A program made the position numbers and the translations under genes. Below are positions 17,509-25,006 of a stretch of DNA of 25,006 bases, in pieces. The notes beneath the pieces were generated by a model. That model worked only from the letters and a program-made list of their open reading frames with translations. It ran no database searches and was not told where the DNA came from. The DNA lies in assembly GCA_031261265.1 (NCBI GenBank), contig JAISKI010000043.1, forward strand, positions 1 through 25,006, in the 5' to 3' direction. The stretch's first letter is position 1. Each line of letters begins with the position of its first letter. The DNA comes from Candidatus Peribacteria bacterium. GTDB taxonomy: Bacteria; Patescibacteria; JAEDAM01; Absconditabacterales; Absconditicoccaceae.

Positions 17509-18651
17509 ATGCTGAAAAAGATCGGATACGCACGAATACTACTATTGCTCAGCACTGCTGGCATCACCTACGGAATAGATACCTCTCTCCTCCCAGAACT
17601 TTTTATGTTAACAAATGCAGTTAGTCCGAGCGAATCCCGAAAAACTTCTAGAGCATATAAAGCAAACGTGATTAATCTCTATTGTGAAAAGGCTTTAACA
17701 GATCAAGGAGCTCTCCTTTTCACAGGAGATACCTTCTATTTTTCCTCTAAAAATTCTCTCTTTCTCCGTGCACTCTGTGTATCACGAAACTCCGAAAAAC
17801 GAGGAGACAAAGATAATGAACTGATCAAAAGTGTGTTCAAAGAAAACTTTGCAAAAAAGCTGAATCTCCAACAATTTAAATCTAATAAAGACCTCTGTGC
17901 TTCGGGCAGTGGGAATAGCCAAAATGAATGCGATTTCTCTCGCTACAGCTCAAAAGTGTATCAAACCCTCATGAGTGATCTTTTCAAGATCAAACGAGCT
18001 GAAGTACTACAAGTTCCTTCCAACGAAGTATTCAAAAGTAAAGAAGACAGAATCGCAAAGATCTTTGAAACCTACTTTAACATGAGCAAGAGTGATAGAT
18101 CGGAGTATCAGAAACGCTATCCAAAAACCTCTACCCTAATCGACAATAATCAGAAGATTCTCTACAAATCACTCCAATCTCTCGTGATCCTTGACAATGA
18201 AGGACTTCGAAAGATGAGTCTAGCCAATACAGACTGTAGCCCGAGAGGAGAAAAGGTTTCCAATATTGCTTGCGGACTCCACCTCTCTGGAGATCAAACA
18301 AAAGGACTCAATGACTATTTCAAAAATCTCGTAGTGAATGAGTATCTCAATTACCGTTTATTTACAGACTTTTATATCAATTGGCTCAAGAGCATACAAC
18401 CAACTGTCGCCGAAGAAACCGCACATCTCATCGAATTAAATGCAATCATCCAGCAAAGAGAAATGTTTGAAACAGCTCTCATGACCTCCCTCAAAGAATT
18501 AGAAGAAGTCGCTACCACCTACCCTCTCCATATCGGATTAGTGCTCTATCAGGAAGAGCTACTCAAATTCAGAGATAACTACATCGCCAAACTCGTCACT
18601 CCACTTTACACTTTATATGAGAAACTCAGAAATGTTCAGCCACCGTATTAG
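17509..18651 (+). CDS. Exported protein, second gene of the operon
   Basis: The 380-residue product starts with a signal peptide (basic start, then ARILLLLSTAGITYG) and continues as a mainly helical soluble domain. Several cysteines (in LYCEKAL, LCVSRN, DLCASG, NECDF, TDCSPRG and IACGLH) could form disulfides outside the cytoplasm. It contains no TGA codon, which is unusual for a gene this long in the window. It starts 27 bases after the preceding gene and its end overlaps the next gene by 20 bases, so the three are likely translated from one mRNA. No family is recognised. Confidence 0.8.
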   Translation: MLKKIGYARILLLLSTAGITYGIDTSLLPELFMLTNAVSPSESRKTSRAYKANVINLYCEKALTDQGALLFTGDTFYFSSKNSLFLRALCVSRNSEKRGDKDNELIKSVFKENFAKKLNLQQFKSNKDLCASGSGNSQNECDFSRYSSKVYQTLMSDLFKIKRAEVLQVPSNEVFKSKEDRIAKIFETYFNMSKSDRSEYQKRYPKTSTLIDNNQKILYKSLQSLVILDNEGLRKMSLANTDCSPRGEKVSNIACGLHLSGDQTKGLNDYFKNLVVNEYLNYRLFTDFYINWLKSIQPTVAEETAHLIELNAIIQQREMFETALMTSLKELEEVATTYPLHIGLVLYQEELLKFRDNYIAKLVTPLYTLYEKLRNVQPPY

Positions 18652-20680
18652 ACCATTCCTTACCTTATTATTTTTGGGACTCTGCACAGCAATGAGTCAG
18701 GTTTTTTCTGCTGGAAGTTTAGATATGAGCTTCGATACAGGTATTGCAGACTATCTCAATAAAATCATTGCCACCAGAAAACAGGACAGTTATTTAGAGA
18801 GATCCTATCAAGCAAGTTTCCCAGCAGATCCTTTCGGTGCAGTAGTAGAAGAAATTCAGAGCCAAAAAACGGAACTCGTCCTTGGAGGGATCAGCGAAAT
18901 TGCTACACAGCTCCAAATGAAAGGATGCTCCCTTTCTCAGAAAAAGATTTCAAGTATTTTGTATTATTTCGAAGAGGGATTCCGTGCCAACATGGGAGCA
19001 CAAGTAGCCCAAAAATCTAACCAATTTATAGATGCTCGCTCCGATCTCTGAGCAGTAGAAAAAGCTTGTACAGAATTTAATCAATGTTATTATGGCGGAA
19101 ATTTTAAAAGCAACGTGATGACCGACTGTAAAGAGAAATTTCAAGCACGGTATCGCGAAGGAAATGCTAGAAAAGAACGTATGCAGACCGTAAAAACCGC
19201 ACAAGTAGGACAAGATAAATATTGGAATACTTCGCTAGAGGATTCACCCTATGATCTCATGTACGATATCAGTGCCATTTCTAGAATACTCTTTGAATCT
19301 GTACAAGAACCTTACCAACTCGCCTTTTATCATCTACCCAACCGAAAAGGCAGTGGAAAAAGCTGAGCAGGGAACGAAGGTAATAGTTGAACAACTCCAG
19401 GAGAAACCCCATCAGGGAACACAGGAAACGGTGAAATGGAACCAGGAACCATTCCAGGAGGAAATGGCGGAGCAAACTGATGAAATACAGGAGGAAATAA
19501 TCAATGATCAGAAAATGGTGGGACAACTCCCGAGGGAGACACCACGATCCCAGGGATCAATCCCAATGATGACCCAGAGTTTAATGATTTTCTAGAAAGA
19601 CCTGGAGAAAACGGATTTTCTACCACCTCTCAAACCACCCTATTTGGAGGACAGATATGTATTGGAGCATTGGATCAAGTCGAAGACCTAGAAGAGAATA
19701 CTTCCACTCCCACCACCACCCTACCAAATGCAGATGAGGTTGATTTTTGAGAATACCAAGAGTATATAGAAGACCTTATTGACCAAGTTGATGATTACCT
19801 GGAGCCTGCCACAGGGACCACACCGCCACCACCCAACGCCGTAAGTGGCTCTGGAGGAGTGCTTCAACTCGAGGATCCCAGTGATATGGAAAAAGCTATA
19901 GAAAAAGTAGAAAGCTGTTTCAGTTCCTGCGATGGGTTAGCTTTTGATAAAAAACTGGCTTGTAAAGCGATGTGTATCTGTGAAAAACGAGATTCTTCCG
20001 ATATTGATCTTTTTGATCCCTATAAAACACCAGGATTAGGACCCATTCTCATTGTAAAAATCTGTACCGTCCCTACCAGTAATAAAAACTTTTCGCCAGG
20101 AGGAACCATAGTGACTAGTATTGAAGAAGTATACAGTCAGCTTTTAGGGGTAGTAGATAGTTTAGATAAGAGCGGAGAACTATGAATACATGAACAACAA
20201 AAAGAGTTTCTCGACAATCCAGCGAGCAACATCAATTTTGGGAAATCTCTTACCTTTACCTTTGATCAGACCATCCAAAAAAGGGTAGCCATACAAGAAG
20301 TTTCCAAACAACTAAAAGAGAAACAAACAACATCTGAACACACTACCCTCTTAGAAGCCTTGGGGATAGCGAATCCTTTGGATAATCCCAACAGTATAAA
20401 CGCCTATGTCTTGGTACAGAATCCTACTACTATGAATATGTCAGATACTATGATGTCTCAGGTCACCTATGACATAGAAGTAGAAAAACAAGGAGACCTC
20501 GAACAAAGTCCACAATTTTTTGTAAATGCAGACCTCACGGCCAGCCGCGAAAAAAGCATTGACTTAGAAAGTATCATGGCAATATTCCTATCTCAGCATC
20601 AAATGTTTTGGAATGATATTACTGACACCATGAAGGAATTCCAGAGCTTATCTCTAACCCTTTTGAATAAAAAAAGTTAA
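18632..20680 (+). CDS. Large exported protein with Gly-rich linker and Cys cluster
   Basis: The 682-residue protein starts with a signal peptide (FLTLLFLGLCTAMSQVFSA) and an N-terminal helical domain of about 240 residues. Residues about 245-305 form a Gly/Asn/Thr/Pro-rich linker, in which five of the eight TGA codons occur next to GGA and GGG glycine codons. A second domain carries the cluster Cys429, Cys433, Cys444, Cys448 and Cys450 (CFSSC then CKAMCIC). I used ATG 18632 rather than 18617, as it starts directly at the signal peptide. Both overlap the preceding gene. A linker joining two extracytoplasmic domains fits a surface or secretion component. No family is recognised. Confidence 0.8.
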
Positions 20681-20681
20681 C

Positions 20682-20709
20682 TTGCAAAGGGAAGGATTTT
20701 TTTTAGACT
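20682..20709 (+). promoter_or_regulatory. Promoter of the membrane-anchored protein gene
   Basis: TTGCAA (20682-20687), a 16-base spacer and TAGACT (20704-20709) start two bases after the previous stop codon and lie 43 bases before the ATG at 20753. Confidence 0.6.
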
Positions 20710-20752
20710 CTAGAGATAGAGATACAGATTTTTTATCCTATTATCTATCACC

Positions 20753-22282
20753 ATGGCAGAGAGAAATGACTTCTTTCAAAAGAAAATGTCCAATACCAGA
20801 TCTTTTAAAAGACAATCCTCACCTTCTTACACTTGGATCCGAATTGTGCTAGGAATACTCGTCCTCCTCACCTGAGGATATCTAGGATACCGTTTTTTCT
20901 TCGCTCCTGCAAACCTCTCTGGAGTCAGTGAAAATTCCTCTCAGTTTTCTCTAGGACAAGAAATCACCCTCCAAGGGACGTTAAAAGCAGATGGAGATAT
21001 TTTGACCCACACACATACTATTAGCGATCCAACCTACGGGATCATCGGTGTGAAAAGTAAAAATATCAATCTAGGAGATTACGAAGGAATCGTAGAAAGC
21101 ACAGGAATCGTAGAAAAATTTTATCAAGGGGATCCTATTGTAGAAATTACTGCCCTATCAGGACAAAAAATCTGAATCAAAACAGGAACTTCTACGGATA
21201 TCGTCCTCGGTGATTCAGCAGGAGTCTACCTTTTGAGTGCAGGAATCCATTTTTCCCCAGCCTTTTTTGAAGAATTTTTACTCTTAAATGAAGGAGAAAA
21301 CGGAGAAATCAAGATTTCTGACCTCGAAACGGATAAAGACATCACCATAAATTATTTTAGATGTAATCCCTCTAATCCCGATAAAAACTGTAAAGGACTC
21401 GCCGAAACCTTTTCTCAGTCTGCAGTACGTAGTTTCGTCACCGCAAATGGAGATACCTATTATAAATTAAATGAAGCAAATTCTCGATTTGTGGCTAATG
21501 GAGATCGGCGGGGAATCTTCATCAACGATGCAACCGAAGACAGTATCACAAAACTCAAGGATCTCATCATCTTCGCAAACGCTAAAGTCATGAAAGACTG
21601 GGTAAATTTTGCTGCTCCACGTATCTGCCAAAATACCGAAGAAAAACTCCAAACCATTACGACATCCACCTTGAACCTAAAACAAGAGGGATTAGTCGCT
21701 TCGATCCAAGGACAAGGGGTTTCTCACGCTATTTCTTGTACTATTTTAGTAGACTTTAGTTTGCCAGCAAAAGGGAAACTTCAAACCTTAACCATAGAAG
21801 GAGCCCTAAATGCTAGTGGATCAGAAACTACCCCTCCTGCAGCAGAGACTCCAGCTCCTCCAAAAGAAGAAGAAAAAACAGACTCTAGCTCTACGATCAT
21901 CACTCCTATAGTGCGAGATCCCAAAGTCCCTCAGTTTCCACTTAATGAAGAAAAAGGACTCACTTACACCTCCAATAGAGGAGGCTACAGTATGAAATTC
22001 CCTTCTGCAAATATTTCTTATTCCGTCAGTGTAGCTAGAGAGAATTTTGGACAGGCAAGTGCCTACTGTACTTCTGTAATCAACGTAATCAAATATTCTG
22101 AAAAAGAAAACCTCGAAATCGCTCCTGCGATCAGAATTTATGAATGTGAACCTAATAGTACTATTGTTTCTCCAGGAGAGAACTATCTCATCACCCAGGG
22201 AGCGAATAAGACGTTTGTCGTACAAATCAATGATCCCGCTTGGATCGACTTTTCAAACAAGTTAAGCTTCTCCGCGATATAA
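20753..22282 (+). CDS. Membrane-anchored extracytoplasmic protein
   Basis: The 509-residue protein has a basic N-terminus and then one transmembrane helix (WIRIVLGILVLLT[G]GYLGY, residues about 31-50), so the remainder lies outside. The outside part looks beta-rich, with many Thr, Ser, Gly and Val. A Pro/Glu-rich hinge (ETTPPAAETPAPPKEEEKTD) separates two regions. Two TGA codons encode Gly (20870-20872 and 21173-21175). Under the standard code the first 160 residues, including the anchor, are lost. It follows the exported-protein operon with its own promoter and is probably functionally linked. It is convergent with the reverse transcriptase gene with a 24-base gap. No family is recognised. 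Confidence 0.8.
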
Positions 22283-22306
22283 TTATGTAGGCGAACGAGA
22301 ATTTTT

Positions 22307-23512
22307 CTATTTTTTACTAGGAATCACTTTAGTATACTCCTCATTCCGGCTAAAATACTCCCAAACCCTCGGAGATACCACTTGATCTAAAAAGTATTTC
22401 CTCTTTTTGTAGCTCTTGTAATGGGAAAGAAAACCAAGATAGGAATTAGCCACCTGAAAAAAAACCAACAAAACCTCTTGTATACGCTCCGTATTGGTAG
22501 CATCTTCCGCTAATGCCAATTGTTGGTTATAAGAGCAAATCTTTTGATAAAAGAACCCTAAGGTTCTCTTTTTCATATAGGTTCTGTAAGGTTTGATGAC
22601 CGTCCCCAGAAGTATAACCCCTTTAGCATACGGTTGAAGGTACATCTTTTGAGGATGGAGAATCAAATGAAGCTGATCGTGAAGGTAAGTACGAATATGC
22701 GGAATAGCTTGAAGCAAAACTTCTTTATCCTGATGAATAAGTACAAAATCATCCACATAACGTCCATAATACTTGATCCCCAATACTTCTTTTACATAGT
22801 GATCAAACTCATTGAGATAGATATTAGAAAAAAGCTGACTGGTCAGATTTCAGATTGGCAGTCAGCAATTGGGGCGAGCATAGAAAAGGCTTTTGGTATG
22901 GGGTAGTCAATTGTAGTCAGATTTTTTACCTTTGAAGATTCAATTTTTGGTGGGGTCATTATAAATAATCTGGCGAATTAACGACAATAACCAATCGGTA
23001 GGAACGAGTATTGTACCCGTCCTCTGTACCTCATATCTGAGGAGGGTTTTCTCAATTTTGTGATACAATAAGTCTTTATTGATCGCCATAAAATACCCTT
23101 GAATATCCAATTTAAGAACCCAGCATTCTTTCTGATAATTCTCAGAACAAGAACGAATAAATTTTGAGATTCTCTCTACTCCCTTGGAGGTCCCTTTCCC
23201 TACACGACAAGAATAGGAATCGTAAATAAAGGTTTTTTCAAAGAGAGGAGAAATATAATTAAAAACCAGATGATGCACAATCCTATCACGAAAATTCCCT
23301 GCAAAAATTTCACGTTTGACTGGCTCCTGCTGGATAAAATAGATACTTTTTCCAATTTCATAGGTATTGAGAAATAAATCATCACGAAGCTTCACAATAT
23401 TTTCCTCCAAAGCAAACTCAAATGCGAGCTGATTACGTGTGTTTCTTTTGTGTTTACGAGCCTCTAGATAGGCTTGGAAAAGATCTTCCAAAAGCAGATT
23501 TTTATCTAACAT
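22307..23512 (-). CDS. DGR-type reverse transcriptase
   Basis: This is the reverse transcriptase of a diversity-generating retroelement. It copies the template repeat into adenine-mutated cDNA for a target gene. Of 401 residues, the motif-A block KLDIQGYFMAINK has Asp136 and the catalytic YVDDF is at 252-256. [G]LPI[G]NLTSQLFSNIYLNE (217 onward) is the block that distinguishes DGR enzymes from group II intron and retron types. Four TGA codons encode Gly191, Gly202, Gly217 and Gly221, and the last two are invariant glycines in that block. Under the standard code the gene would be broken in two and lose this motif. Its ATG overlaps the end of avd by 7 bases (ATGTTAG), indicating translational coupling. 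The stop is TAG 22307-22309. Confidence 0.96.
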
Positions 23513-23844
23513 TTTGATCGACCTGTTAATTGTTTAGAAACATCCTCAAAAAGCGGGACTAATTCCAAATATTTTTTATCAGAAATGACCTCTAATTCAC
23601 GATAGATCCTCCAACGTAATTTTAACATCTCTAGAGCATCTCTAGATTTTTGAATACTCTCAGCTCTCCCCGACCAATCTCTATTTGCTTGATAAATATA
23701 TTTTAGCATTTCCATCGTCATTTGGGTAATGTCAGTACCCCATAAATATTTGTATTCTTTGGGAAAATTTTGCATGGTCTGAAAAAGTTTAATCGCTAAA
23801 TCATAACTTGTCTTAAATACCGTTAATTGATCATACATTGCCAT
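23506..23844 (-). CDS. avd: Avd-like DGR accessory protein
   Basis: Avd proteins are small basic four-helix-bundle proteins that form a pentamer, bind nucleic acid and the reverse transcriptase, and are required for template-directed mutagenic cDNA synthesis. This 112-residue protein has the expected length and a four-helix pattern: YDLAIKLFQTMQNFPKEYKY, then MTMEMLKYIYQANRD, then a long third helix with RDALEMLKLRWRIYRELEVI, then LVPLFEDVSKQLTG. It overlaps the reverse transcriptase start by 7 bases and follows the template repeat, which fits a compact DGR. The start may be ATG 23844 or the ATG two codons later. It contains no TGA codon. Confidence 0.88.
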   Translation of the reverse strand: MAMYDQLTVFKTSYDLAIKLFQTMQNFPKEYKYLWGTDITQMTMEMLKYIYQANRDWSGRAESIQKSRDALEMLKLRWRIYRELEVISDKKYLELVPLFEDVSKQLTGRSKC

Positions 23845-23889
23845 CGGTATAAAGAATCATGGAATAAAAAGGACTTCCCCACGAAGAGA

Positions 23890-24085
23890 GAATGCTGAAA
23901 ACAACGGAGAGAGAAGGCGTTCGCACGATTATTGTTATTATTGGAATTCACGTTGGACGGATTGAAGTTCAAGTTGCGAGCGTTGGTAGAATTCGGACTA
24001 GATGACCAATAGTTGGCGTTGTTGCCCTGATTGTTGACCGTAGCAGAGGAATCATAATTGCGGTTGCCAGCAAGCGTTGTTGGGT
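23890..24085 (-). repeat. DGR template repeat (TR)
   Basis: Read on the minus strand in one frame, this stretch would encode a lectin-like C-terminus with YWSSSPNSTNARNLNF, a run of five Asn, and the ending RANAFSLRCF. That pattern matches variable regions of C-type-lectin/FISUMP-type DGR targets. About 20 of 58 codons are Asn, mostly AAC, so adenines occupy the first two codon positions. This is the design by which adenine mutagenesis yields many amino acids. It has no start codon or translation signals of its own and lies 45 bases upstream of avd. It is presumably transcribed as a noncoding RNA template. Exact ends cannot be set without the matching variable repeat. Confidence 0.88.
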
Positions 24086-24329
24086 GATGACTTAACCCCG
24101 TAGCTTTGTACGGGGGGACTTTGTGTAAACCCATCCCTGAGCATACATCTTTTACTACTACTCCCCGAAAGATCGGAGAACAGTGCATCACTGAATTCTG
24201 TCAAACTGCACACTTTACCAAGCTAATGACTCGATAAATTCTGGCAGTGGGGAAGTTGATGAGAAGCCTCATCCCCCTATCAGAAAAGAGTGGAGACTCT
24301 CCTCTGAATCGGGACATGAAGTACAGACT
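24086..24329 (-). ncRNA. Structured region upstream of the template repeat
   Basis: This gene-free stretch between the MutS-like gene and the template repeat contains several hairpins. CCCCGTA/TACGGGG (24096-24115) lies about 10 bases from the repeat, CAGTG/CACTG is at 24181-24193, and GATGAG/CTCATC is at 24258-24273 within a longer GGGG...CCCC pairing. It may be the 5' part of the DGR template RNA, needed for priming or reverse transcriptase binding. A short ORF crossing it into the template repeat is not considered a gene. Confidence 0.4.
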
Positions 24330-24755
24330 CTAAGGAAGATATTTCTGGATAAGCTGAGAAAGCTCCAACAAAAAGGACGTAAAACGAGGACTTTCCTCAG
24401 TTGGAATTTCTGGTTTTTTCTTTTCTCGATAGACAATTTGCTCAACCTCATAAGAAAGCGGACTCTCCCCCTCGAATTCATCTATCAAGACAATTTCTCC
24501 ATTTTCTTGTTTGAGGAGTTGATAACTATAATTTTCCTCCTGGAGCTGAGACAAATACTTGACCTCTGACTGATGAGGGAATCCTACGGTACTATAGCCT
24601 CCCTTGATGATCACTTTGAATCCAAATTTTGCAGACAGAAACTCCGCATCAGTTTCAAAGGTTTTGAAAAAAACACCAGAAGAAAAGAAGAGAATTCTGT
24701 TCTTATTTTCTGGATAATTTTTCAGGCTTTGCCAGCATTCATAATAGGTTTTCAT
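24330..24755 (-). CDS. MutS domain-I-like protein associated with the DGR (MSL)
   Basis: The 141-residue protein consists only of a MutS-like mismatch-recognition domain I. NRILFFSSGVFFKTFETDAE corresponds to the region of MutS that contains the Phe-x-Glu mismatch wedge, and FGFKVIIKGGYSTVGFPHQS to its GFP segment. No clamp, lever or ATPase domain follows. The usual Phe-Tyr-Glu is replaced by FFKTF, so mismatch reading may be altered. Small MutS-like proteins are known as accessory genes of some DGRs, where they may act on mismatched cDNA or template hybrids. That role is inferred. The ATG at 24753-24755 begins the domain, and the TAG stop is at 24330-24332. It is first in the cassette. Confidence 0.8.
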   Translation of the reverse strand: MKTYYECWQSLKNYPENKNRILFFSSGVFFKTFETDAEFLSAKFGFKVIIKGGYSTVGFPHQSEVKYLSQLQEENYSYQLLKQENGEIVLIDEFEGESPLSYEVEQIVYREKKKPEIPTEESPRFTSFLLELSQLIQKYLP

Positions 24756-24913
24756 TTTTGTTTTTTTTGCAATAAATTTTTATTTTTATAGTGTCTTCTA
24801 GTACATATTTTTTTCATCATAAATTACAAGAGATTTTATTGCCAATCTATACCAGCAGAGTTAAAATAACAGTAGTAGGCAAAAATAAAAATGTCAGATT
24901 TACAAAATAACTA

Positions 24914-24993
24914 GCCCCAAGGGGGCGAAACATACTAGCACAGGGCAACGCCCTGTGTACCCCGTAGAATTACGGGATAAGCCACGAAGTGGC
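24914..24993. repeat. Array of four short hairpins at the window edge
   Basis: Within 80 bases stand GCCCC/GGGGC (24914-24926), CACAGGGC/GCCCTGTG (24939-24957), CCCGTA/TACGGG (24961-24976) and GCCAC/GTGGC with a GAA loop (24981-24993). The CCCGTA/TACGGG stem repeats the CCCCGTA/TACGGGG hairpin next to the template repeat. The rest of 24756-25006 is AT-rich with no gene seen. The array may continue beyond the window. Confidence 0.65.
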
Positions 24994-25006
24994 GAAATAA
25001 TTATTC

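Noticed and set aside
957..23512. TGA read as tryptophan (code 4) or selenocysteine
   Set aside because: The TGA positions fall on conserved glycines in RNase HI, the RT and the GNAT loop, and they are too many and too spread out for selenocysteine.
23823..24191. ORF covering the template repeat as a real protein
   Set aside because: It is a template repeat: Asn-saturated, without its own start signal, and running into avd in another frame. It is better read as RNA template.
24269..24481. Minus-strand ORF overlapping the MutS-like gene
   Set aside because: It is an alternative frame of the MutS-like coding sequence with no recognisable features.
222..24755. Many apparent pseudogenes or split genes ending at TGA
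   Set aside because: The frames continue unchanged past each TGA and restore conserved domains, so recoding explains them better than dozens of independent nonsense mutations.
1..25006. tRNA and rRNA genes
   Set aside because: I looked for T-loop and cloverleaf patterns and for rRNA-like stretches and saw none that hold up.

Overview
The window comes from a low-GC bacterium that reads UGA as an amino acid, almost certainly glycine. About 57 in-frame TGA codons interrupt otherwise continuous genes. In several well-known families they fall where glycine is conserved: RNase HI GNP[G]K and [G]TNN, the reverse transcriptase motif [G]LPI[G]NLTSQ, and the acetyltransferase acetyl-CoA loop. TAA and TAG end every gene. 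This is genetic code 25, known from Candidatus Gracilibacteria (BD1-5) and Absconditabacteria (SR1) in the Candidate Phyla Radiation. All CDS coordinates below use code 25, which merges many apparent ORF fragments into single genes.

Layout. Positions 1-1631 hold the end of an unknown gene, then a YigZ/IMPACT protein and an RNase HI, both on the minus strand. Positions 1779-8296 are on the plus strand: a lipoprotein, several small unknown proteins, a PilT-like ATPase with a KH domain, an aldose-epimerase/acetyltransferase fusion, and a secreted coiled-coil protein. Positions 8298-12380 are an AT-rich accessory stretch. It holds a candidate toxin-antitoxin pair, clusters of palindromic repeats, a membrane protein with a charged tail, a HEPN-like protein and a DUF2806/Abi-alpha-like protein. 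Minus-strand dnaK occupies 12446-14332. A probable structured RNA lies at about 14431-14628. Five plus-strand genes for exported or envelope proteins fill 14840-22282. None is recognised, but they look like one surface or secretion apparatus.

The most striking system is at 22307-24755 on the minus strand: a diversity-generating retroelement (DGR). Its order is a MutS domain-I-like protein, an adenine-rich template repeat, Avd, then a DGR-type reverse transcriptase overlapping avd by 7 bases. Read in frame, the template repeat encodes the C-terminus of a C-type-lectin-like domain in which about 20 of 58 codons are Asn (AAC/AAT), the usual substrate for adenine mutagenesis. I found no matching variable repeat in the window, so the target gene must lie elsewhere.

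Expression signals share a style. Promoters resemble TTGCAA-N16-TATACT. Starts lack a recognisable Shine-Dalgarno sequence. In several genes the -10 box is only 6-8 bases from the ATG, which suggests leaderless mRNAs. Convergent genes overlap or nearly touch, as expected of a compact genome.
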